Source: Paramecium sonneborni
Taxonomy: Eukaryota; Ciliophora; Oligohymenophorea; Peniculida; Parameciidae
NCBI GenBank assembly: GCA_905182985.1
Contig: CAJJDN010000045.1
Location: 216,418-280,417, forward strand
DNA: 64,000 nucleotides
Direction: 5' to 3'
The position numbers and the translations under genes are program-made. Positions 51,430-61,128 of this stretch are shown here, one piece after another; position 1 is the stretch's first letter; every line of letters starts with the position of its first letter. The notes under the pieces were generated by a model. The model saw only the letters and a list, made by a program, of their open reading frames with translations, did not search any database and was not told the origin of the DNA.

Positions 51430-52212
51430 ATAAACAGTATTCAATATTTTTATTTTTACAATTATTTTGCATTTATAGGTGAAATGATATCTATTAATTT
51501 TCTTTTAGACAAATTCTTTATAATAAATCTGTAATATTATTTACAGGAAGATAAATATCCTATTCAAATCTTTAACCTCTGTATATATATATTAACAAAA
51601 GTTTCTTTTAGACAGTTATAAGAATCGGTAATTACTATTTGAAATTATGGCTTATCATTAATCTCTTTTAACTCTTTATTAAATTTTATGCTTATAATTT
51701 ATTTTTGAACAGCTACACAAATATTTTGACACAACTTAAATAACAAATTCCTTAATATAATAAACACTATTTATTTAACAAAATCTTTCACTTATCAATC
51801 AATCCCTCCAGTTACCAAAGTATTGCATCCTTATTCAAATTTTGGATTCTCACAAAAGATTATTTTACTCTCTTTTACTAATAAATAACCAGAATAAACA
51901 AAAAACTATTATTCCGATGCATTTTATGATTTCTATTTTGATATATAAATTAAAAATGAATACAAAATATATTTAATTGATCTTAAAAATATTGTATGTT
52001 TCTTTTAGAAACTAAAATATAATTAAAAATGTCTTTTTCAAATGAAGTAAACATTATGAAATAATTTTATTGTATTTATAAAAATTATCACTTAAAACAT
52101 GAATTGAAAACAATGGCTTTTGTGGAATTAGAAATTAAAGATAAGAAAAAAATGATAATATTGAAAATTGAAATGTGAGTATATATTATAATTAATAATA
52201 ATAATAATAATA
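51430..52212. other. AT-rich spacer with a short (TAA)n run
   Basis: No gene recognised. A (TAA/ATA) trinucleotide run lies at about 52191-52213, just before the next start codon. Confidence 0.5.
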
Positions 52213-53894
52213 ATGTTATAATCATTTTTGCTTAGTTTAGCATCTGGTATAGTACTATTTATAGTTTACATGTATCACAGAGCAAATTTATCAGAAGGAT
52301 CAGCAAACTATAGATATTATAATGAAGCAGTGAAAGGAATGTCAAGATGGCTAGAATAGACGGTTGATTTAAGCTAAACTCATTTTTAACCATGCAAGTA
52401 TTGGAGTTTAACATACATAGAAATTGTGGATATGAGATAGCCTTAGTGCATGATAACTCTTATTGTATTAGAAGTGACCTTTTTAAAATGTTGCATCCAG
52501 AAGTAATAATATAGGATCAAATGGTATTAAGAGATTATGGTGGTTAAGATTTGGCAAGAAAGATAATCTAATAAAATATGTATGATGCTTTACCTAGTTT
52601 TGTTCAGACTAGATAGATTGAAATTGGATATCATTAAACTCCTTTAGAAACATCAATTGTATATCCATATGCTAAAAATTATTTTCGAACACATACATTT
52701 GGAAAATAAGCTGGATGTATTTTGTAGAAATATTTTCATGTTCCAGGACAAGAGGAAATTGCACTAAAATCGAATCAATCAACACATTTTCATAATTATA
52801 TAGATAATTTGAAATTAGAAAATAAAAGTTCTGAATGCATAAAAGATGCAAGTTATGAGAAACCAACATTTAGAATGTGGTTAAAAGAAGAGTGTGAGAA
52901 TTTCTTTGAGATAATAAATACATAATAATATAAAGATAAATTGGAGAATGAGGGAATTTAATACATTTATAAAACAAATAGACATTTAGGAAATGGGATA
53001 TTACTATTAGATTATTAGAATGAAAAAATAATTAGATCATGGTATAAAGATAGTATAGCTTGTGGAAGAAATTAATCTTAAGTGATAATATAAGAATATT
53101 TAAAAAATCCTTATTTATTTAAAGGACATAAAATGGAGTTTCGATCTTATTTTTAGATAGCATCTACAAATCCTCCAATTTTATATGGATATAAAAAAGC
53201 ATTAATAAAATAATGTGCTTTAAAGTTTGATTTATTAGATTTTACCAAAGAGGCACATGTATGTAATACAGCAGTAACAAAAACACATAAACAATAAAGT
53301 GGTTAAGAATAAGATGATGATCTTTATATTGATTGGAATTTAGAAGAACTATAAGATATATTAATATAGTAAGGAAAAATAAAGTCTAAAAATTGGTTGA
53401 AAGAAGAACTTTATCCATAAATAATGAGAAAAATAACTCATTTATTTTTTTCGGTTGAAAAATATTTATTGAAAGATAGTAGAGTAGGAGAATTTTTTGG
53501 AGTTGATTTCATACTTGATGATGATTTGAATCTTTGGATATTTGAATGTAATAGAAATCCTAATTTTTTGGCTGTTACAGAAGGAAGAAAAGAGAAATTT
53601 GGTAAACTCATACCTGATATGTTGGAAATTTAGATGTAGTTAGTTAGAAGTAGATATAAAAGAATTAGAGATTTTATGAACAATAAATTATTACCAGCAA
53701 TCAAATCTAGATAATTTTAATAATAACAAGACAAATTCAAAGAAGAATTTCTATAATTAATGAAAGATAGATTTGAACCTGAATATTAAATATCAAAAAG
53801 TAATTTGGCTGAATTAGCATACATTGGAGAGGGACAATTTAATGGATATATTAAAAAACAATGTTTAGAATCAAGTAGAGTATTAAAAAAGTGA
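52213..53894 (+). CDS. TTLL: Tubulin-tyrosine-ligase-like (TTLL) enzyme
   Basis: TTLL enzymes ligate Glu, Gly or Tyr to tubulin tails. TTL-domain landmarks appear in order: YIYKTNRHLGNGILLLD (nucleotide-binding strand), QVIIQEYLKNPYLFKGHKME, FRSYFQIASTNPPILYGY, a spacer with AHVCNTAVTK, and the metal-binding end GEFFGVDFILDDDLNLWIFE then CNRNPNFLAVTEG. The family's usual ending is LEVN-x-x-P; here it is FECNRNPN, keeping Glu and Asn. The N-terminus has a hydrophobic helix (LLSLASGIVLFIVYMYH), a possible membrane anchor. The frame shifts by one base at the T5 run 52383-52387 (adding one T joins the halves). About 555 aa. Confidence 0.85.
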
Positions 53895-53932
53895 GTATTT
53901 ATATGTATAATCATAATAAATTAAATTATTTT

Positions 53933-56900
53933 ATGCTTGCTTAAAAATAGATTAATAATAACTTACTATTATCTAAGCTTAGAGAAGTTGAAGAAAGAAA
54001 TGATACAAAATCGGCTCCATCATTTATGAATCAGACTGTTACTATTAATAATTAGCATATAAGTGATTAAATTCGAAAGGCTAAATAAGAAGCATTAAGT
54101 TTACATACAAGTTGCAAATCTACTTAACATTCTCCCAAAACATCATTAGATCTTTCTGAATTTATTAAACAAACTAAAATGTAATAAATGACCTAATAAA
54201 AATTGTTGATGGATAAAAAATTTCAAAGACTTACTATTTCTAAAGTACGTGATGATGTCAGCCATTTTTATGATTAAATAAGATAGCCTAAAACAACAAG
54301 TAAGTTTATTTTTATAAATAGGGGAGTAACGTGGCTTTTAACCAAGACGTTAAGGAACTACTTTTCATAAAAAATCACGTAGTGGATAACAGATTCATTT
54401 GATTGATATGAAAGAATATTAAAAATTAGAAGGAGGTTTGAACAAAGAAATCTCATCTTTGCATACAGAAGATCCAGGAGGAAGAGTTTAAAGTATTCAA
54501 TTAAAAGATTGGTTTTAAAAATAATAGTCTAAAGATTTGATACCACTATTAACAGTTACAATGAATGAATTAATTAAATCATTGAAAAGAGAATGTTTAG
54601 AAAGAGGAGAGTTGGTTGAATAAATTTGGGGAAAAGTTATTCAAATGGTGAATAAGATTTAATTTGATGCTGAAATATTAATTAAAAAAAATGATGTCTT
54701 AGTAATGGATGAATAAGCTCGAGTTTATTTTATCTATTAAGAAAAGATGTCTGATTTACAAACTTAAATTTAGGATGTCTCACTTAAATATTCTTAAGAA
54801 ATTTTATAACACAACATTTGCAAATCAGAATATAAGGAATTAGAGACTAATTTCAAAAAAAACAGAGCATAATTAAATGATCTAAGAAAAATTGCATCAT
54901 TTTTATAAAAAAAATTAAAGTAATCTCATTAAGAAATAGAAATTTTAAATAGAAAATTATAAACAATTACTTTAAAATAAATAGAATCATAATAATAATT
55001 ATAAAGGGATATTAATAGTAGTAATTAATAGGGTAATAGTTAAAAGATTTTGATAAAATAAGAGAGTATGTTTTCATAAAGATAATCATAAATAATGTAA
55101 TCAACGCAATAAAATTAGGTATAATAATTCTAGCCTTAAAAAGTGTTGTAACATATAACTAATTAAACTTAAATATAATCAGGAAGAAGAATGTCTTATT
55201 TAGGTAATTCTTAAATACAATAAACATAATAAGAGAAATCAAGTTCATCTGAAGAAGATGATTTAATGGATGGATTGTTGGATGATAAAAATATAATAGA
55301 GATGGATAATATGGTTATGAATATGGATAAGATTATAAAAGTAGCATGTATAGAAACTTAAGTTGAACCAGACTTACTTCTTTTATATTAGAAAACCGAA
55401 GAAATCTAAACAAATATAACGATGATACCTAAGGATTATAATTTGATTACTGATTCTTAATCTAAAATCTAAAGTGTATTGGAGTAATATAAATAAAGAA
55501 GTTAAGTAGAAGAGGCTCTCAAATTGTGTGAAGACAAACCAAATAAAGCATTTTCAGGAAGATAATTAAATTAGATAATAGAATCTAAATTTCTCAATAA
55601 AGATGTACCTTCACCTGGAATGAATAAAATAAATTAGTTAAGACAAGATTCTTTTAGATCAAAGAAAGCTATAAATTAATCTAATGATTAAGTAACTAGT
55701 AATGATTAGAGTATGGATATAAATTCAGATCGATATTTAGACTTAGAAAAAGTAAAGACTCTTGTTATAATGATGTAAAGTTTGGAAAATAAAAATAAAG
55801 AACTTTAATATATAATTGATTAGATGAATGATAGATGTAATTAACACATACAAGAATTAGAAGAAACAAGAAGTAGAGCAGTATCTATTGGAACATATAA
55901 AATTTTGAAAGAGCAATAATCACAATAGTAAATAGCATAAAAATAATTGGATGGGGAATCATCTTCTGAACAATTTACAAAATTCAATTCATCATAAAAA
56001 ATGATAAAGAGATAGAAAGATCATAAAAAATTGAATTAAGCTAAATTAATTTTCAAAGGTCCTTAATTGGGTTAGAAAGTTAATATAGTATATGAATTCT
56101 AAAAAGTAAATGCAGGTCCATAATTGGTTGAAAAAATAAAACTTAAATAACTACCCAAAATTAAACATTTTATGCCTCTAAAATTACTTTTAAAACAAAT
56201 AACTGTAATTTATTAGGATAGGATACAATAGTAAAAAGATAATTAAGCGTTTAAAGATTAAGATATGGCTTCATTTGTTTATAGTTATTTTTTATAATAG
56301 TTTGGTATAAAAAAGATTGCTGAATAGAAATTTTTGATTCTTTTAGTATCAGTCAAACATTATAAATAACTGGTAAGAATTAATAACTTTGCAAAATTTT
56401 TAGGATTATTTGATGATTGTGTTAATTACACAATAGATGAGATGAAAAAATACTTGGAAGCTTTTGATTATGTTACAAATATTTCAACTTTGGGGATATC
56501 AATTGCAGATTAAGAATCCGAAGTCAGATATTTTGTTCCATATGTTAGAGCATAATAATATATAGGAATGTTTGCAGATTCAAGAATGACTGTTGAAGAG
56601 AAAGAGGAATTAAAAAAGGAATTAGATTTATTAAAGGAAGTAGACACAAAAACAACTAATAGATAACCAGTAATAGATTTTGATTAATTTATGATTCAAA
56701 TGTTTGTGAAATATAAAATATTAGTAAGTAGAGCTAAAGAATATGTAATAAATGCATTTGCTGCATGTGATTTAGGTAACACTATATAATATATATTTAA
56801 ATTAGATGGTAATGGAATGTGTAATTTTGAAGAATGGTATTTATTACTTAGACATATAGAACCTGATAGATTAACAAATGATGAGATATCTGAAATATTT

Positions 56901-57422
56901 TTCGCAAATGCTGATTTATTAATTAAAGGAGAATAGAATTTTTCATTTGAAAAATTTGCAGTAGTGTGTGTAGAATATGGTTTATTTTCAGAAGAGGCTT
57001 AAAATCAGTTTTTATAAATAAAAGGGACAAAAACTGAGATAATGATTTAAGTAATAATAGTTAATAAAAATTGATAGTTTTAAAAATTGTTAGATGGATG
57101 GTTAGGATAAAGAAAGATAATAGAATAAAGATTTGAATAATTGACTTTATTAGAAACTGAGAAGATAGATTCTTGGAGAGAGATAATAGAGACTTTGGAG
57201 AGAAAGATACATGATTTAAAAGAACATTTAACTTAGGCTGGAGTTGAAAAGAAAGTAAAGCCACTTTTGATAGCTAATTTATTGTTGAATAAGGAATCTG
57301 AAATGTTGTTAGAATTATAAGAAGATATGGATGATGATGGATCACCTAAAGCAAGAGGATTTCAACAAAATTTTGGATCAAATGAATCGATTCGTTTACA
57401 AATGGATATTATAAAAGAATGA
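53933..57422 (+). CDS. Large coiled-coil protein with C-terminal EF-hand-like region
   Basis: About 1,145 aa; ATG 53933 to TGA 57420, with 22-nt (54300-54321) and 27-nt (57051-57077) introns. Near aa 190, KRECLERGELVEQIWGKVIQ and the coil after it resemble the N-terminal region of TSNAXIP1-type axonemal proteins (weak). The middle is Gln/Ser-rich with an acidic cluster (SSSSEEDDLMDGLLDDK). The C-terminal third is globular and helical, with an EF-hand-like loop (FKLDGNGMCNFEEWYLLLR; Asp, Asn and Glu in loop positions) after YVINAFAACDLGNTIQYI, then a final coiled coil (SWREIIETLERKIHDLKEHL). It starts 38 nt after TTLL on the same strand. A ciliary Ca2+-sensitive role is inferred from domains and neighbours. 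Confidence 0.75.
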
Positions 57423-57441
57423 TGAATTAAAATTAAAATAT

Positions 57442-58725
57442 ATGTTTTCATCTCTATCTACAGGTTATGATGATTTATGGAAGGCCATAATTAGACCTCC
57501 AAGAGATAACGAGTATACTGAGTAGGATTTAGGTATCATAAATATGTATATTTAGGTCCCAGTCAATTTAAAATATAAGGAGTATAGATTAAGAGAAAAG
57601 ACTTTTAAATAAAAAATAAGAGAGGACTTAAATTGGAATGCTCATTTTTTGAGCCAGTTTAAAAACCATGTGAACAATTACCATGTGTAATATACTTGCA
57701 TGGTAATAGTAGTAACAGATTAGAATGTTTACCTTCATTAGAGGGTCTTCTTCCGGTATTGTTATATAAATATATATAATAGCAATATATATAAGTGTTT
57801 AGTTTTGATTTTGCAGGTTGTGGTAAATCTGAAGGTGATTATATTTCTCTTGGATGGTACGAAAGAGATGATGTTGAAGTTGTTGTTGAATGGTTACGTT
57901 AAAGCAACAAAGTTTCTACTATAGGATTATGGGGAAGATCTATAGGAGCTGTTACTGCCTTAATGCATGCAGATAGAGATCCTAGTATTGCTGGTTTAGT
58001 TTTGGATAGTGCATTTTCAAATTTAAAGTCATTAGCAGAAGAATTAGCTAAGTAATATGCTCAAAAAGTTCCATCATTTGCTATATCTGCTGGATTGTCT
58101 ATGATCAGAAAAACTATTTAATCCAAAGCTAATTTTGATATAGAAAATATCAATCCACTTAAGAATCATGTTTCTAAGGCCTTCATACCTGCATTCTTTA
58201 TAGCTGCCGATGAAGATATTTTCGTTTTACCTCATCATACTAAAAAATTATATGATGCTTATGCTGGTGATAAAAATATTGTACTCACTTCTATAACATT
58301 TTTATATAGTCTATTGTCCCAGGTGATCATAATTCTAGTAGACCATCTTATGTTATGAATTCAATAGCCATTTTCTTTTATAATACTTTATAAGTTAAAT
58401 ATTTGGTCCCTGAATTTAAAGTAATTTATTTTTATATCTCAAACAGCCAGATCAATAGAAACCTGACAATAATAATCAATTTGAGGATTTCAATCTCATA
58501 AATCGATACAACAATCATGTTGGTAATGCATTTTAAGTTCAGGGAGCTATCAATGAATTAGATGATGATGAGGATTTAAAAAGAGCCATTGAAGAAAGTC
58601 TTAAAATATCTGATTAAGAGCCAAATCAATAAAATTAAGAAAATTAATAAAATAGACCATAAGTTTAACCATATAAATAATCTGAAGACCTATTAAAATT
58701 TTCAGACGATGAGAGTTTGCTATGA
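57442..58725 (+). CDS. Alpha/beta hydrolase with C-terminal ubiquitin-interacting motif
   Basis: The serine-hydrolase core has VIYLHGNSSNRLECLPSLEG (oxyanion region), FSFDFAGCGKSEGDYISLGW, and the nucleophile elbow GLWGRSIGAVTALMHA (Gly-Arg-Ser-Ile-Gly). The acid residue is expected in FIAADEDIFVLPHH and the catalytic His in VPGDHNSSRP. This pattern matches the ABHD17/BEM46-like family. After the core, a hydrophilic tail carries DDDEDLKRAIEESLKIS (about 58561-58610), a canonical UIM: acidic run, Leu-x-x-Ala-Ile-x-x-Ser-Leu. Introns: 57533-57555 (23), 57756-57782 (27), 58281-58309 (29) and 58421-58446 (26, acceptor CAG). Starts 19 nt after the previous stop. Confidence 0.88.
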
Positions 58726-58739
58726 AAATATGATTAAGA

Positions 58740-59834
58740 TCATTCGTTTAATTTATCAACTATTTCACATAAAACTTATGAAGTTTATCTGTATTATTTT
58801 GGTATCTATGATAATTATCCTAATCTTTATTCTATATTATCTAATTCTAAATGAGGTTTAAATCTTTGCATTGCTAATGTAGAGACAGAGAGTTTCTAAT
58901 CTTCTTCTCTAACTCCTAATTATTCTTTTAATTTTGAAATCTCATATTCTTCAATTAAAATCTAAGAATTATTAAACCTAATTACATTATCGCTCATTCT
59001 TTTAATTGCATTTAATTTATTTTATAATAATAAATTCTCAATAGCTTCACTCATGTATGTAAGATCATCCATCAAAGTCAAATCAAATTTATCTATTATT
59101 CTTTATTCTCCGTTTACATATTATATCTCACGAATACAACACATTTTGGCTATGTCCTAAAAATCAATTAATTCATCAGCTGATTATTTCAATAAAATCT
59201 TTTTTAAATTCTTTTTCATTCCAATTAAATTTTTTACTACTTAAAACATCTTTCTTGAATTATTTAAATAATCCTAAAATATAATTTTATTCTATACTTT
59301 TAATTAATGTAAATTATGAATTAAATTAAATATTTATTTGCTAAAATTAATATATTGCTAAGCGTGTGGATTCTTAATGGTTTACAAAAGTGAATATTTT
59401 TTTTTTGATTCCTGTTATTCTTTAACTTTTTTAAATCTTTATATTAAAGTTTGGCTTTCAAGTTTCATTATCTCAGTTTCAGTTCGAATTTTTTTCATTA
59501 CAGCCTATTTAGTTGGCTATTTTGATTTTCTGATTGAATTTAGATAATCTAAGTAATCATGCAAGTTTTATTCATCACTTCTTTATATTCGAGGGGTAAT
59601 AGATGGTAATAGTTTTTATCTAGAAGTTATCGTACTTTCTCCGTTAATAGTAGTTTCATTTCCAGGCAGAGCAGTAATATTGAGAGGCCGAATTTTACTT
59701 GAATTTCCTTACCTTATTGGTGTCACTGATTAAAATCTTTTTGTTTGTCCTAATGAACTAGATTTCTGAGTAGTAATAGTTTCTGAATGTTTGAATTTTG
59801 GAAACACTAAATGATTTTTATATATGAGACTCAT
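58740..59834 (-). CDS. Hypothetical coiled-coil protein, 364 aa
   Basis: Single-exon frame of 365 codons from ATG 59832-59834 to TGA 58740-58742. The N-terminal 110 aa are Ser/Thr/Arg-rich and probably unstructured (KHSETITTQKSSSLGQTKRF). The remainder is helical with coiled-coil stretches (AVMKKIRTETEIMKLESQTL, ILIEEYEISKLKEQLGVREE). A central block, MKKNLKKILLKQSADELIDF then KMCCIREIQYVNGEQRIIDK, looks globular. No family recognised. It is convergent with the hydrolase, with only 14 nt between stop codons. Confidence 0.65.
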
Positions 59835-61128
59835 TAAAAAAATTATATATAATTTAAAACTTCTCTATTATTTTTACTTTATTAATAAGCTCACATATCC
59901 GCTTATTACTACATAGTTAATCTCTTTGTTTGATTTTACTTACAGACTTCATTATTAAAATTATAAAGCTTTATTAGTTTATAAAGTTATGAACTAATCA
60001 AATAACCTTATTTGGATTGTTAGAAGCTTTAAAGTATAGAAAATCTAAAAAATTCATTTATTATGAAATAAAACCCAAAAATGAAACTTAAACTAATTTT
60101 AACTCTTAAAATATAGTTATCCCTTAATCAACTGAAATACAAATTTTTATAAAACTTAAAATAAAGAGAGATTGGATTGGAGAGTAATATATATCATAAA
60201 AATACCGTTTCAATTAAGATTTAATCTTAACAATATTATTAATAGTTATTTCTAATTAATTAATAATAATTAACAATCATTCTAAATAATCAGAATCTTT
60301 TATTTTATTAAAACTATTGTTTTATTATTTACTCTTGATCCTATAGTTATTTTAATAAATCAAATGAATTAATTAATCAGATATCTTGAGTGTAAAAATT
60401 ATTATTTTTAAAATAATTAAATTTAAATGAGACAGAAATGAGATCTTATTCATTTTAAAATTATTTTAATAAATTTTCAACCATTTTGATTTGCATAAAT
60501 ATTTTTAAATCTGAAAAATTATTCTGATATTTAAATTTATACTTTTATCAATAATGAAGGTATCATAAATTTATAGTATATTTCTAAAGAGATTCAAACT
60601 TCTCCTCTAGAGGTAAAATAAATTAAGATTTTATTCAAGCAATCTTTTAGTAATAGCTCCTAATTCATCTTATTGAAAAATAAAAAATGAATTATTTATT
60701 CAATATATTCCGTATATCATTTAATAAATTATTGCTTAATGGTAATTAGTAATTAATAGATTTTAAGTTAATCTTGACAAAATCAAAAAAACTTTTTATT
60801 TAATATTCATGCCACATAGTTTTAAATAGTATAAGGAAAGCTCAAAATTTGGAAAAGTATAAAATCAAATCACTATCTGAGTATGTGAATTCAGTCCCTT
60901 AATATGATAATAAATAGATCTTAAAGTTAATTATGAATCTTTATCTTCTTTTTCCATTTTGGATATTCTTTAAAATAATTTAGATTCCCTTTTAAATTAC
61001 CGAAATTGAAGATATCAGATATTTCTTTTAAATATTCTGAATCTGATCATGGTAATTTTAATTTTCACATTTATTAATAAGCACTAAATACAAAATATAA
61101 TATATAAAAATTTTGATGTAAATTGTTT
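59835..61128. other. AT-rich spacer, no gene recognised
   Basis: 1.3 kb of A/T-rich DNA with TGA in all frames. It should contain the promoter of the 58740-59834 gene and the 3' end of the IQ gene; nothing else is supported. Confidence 0.5.
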
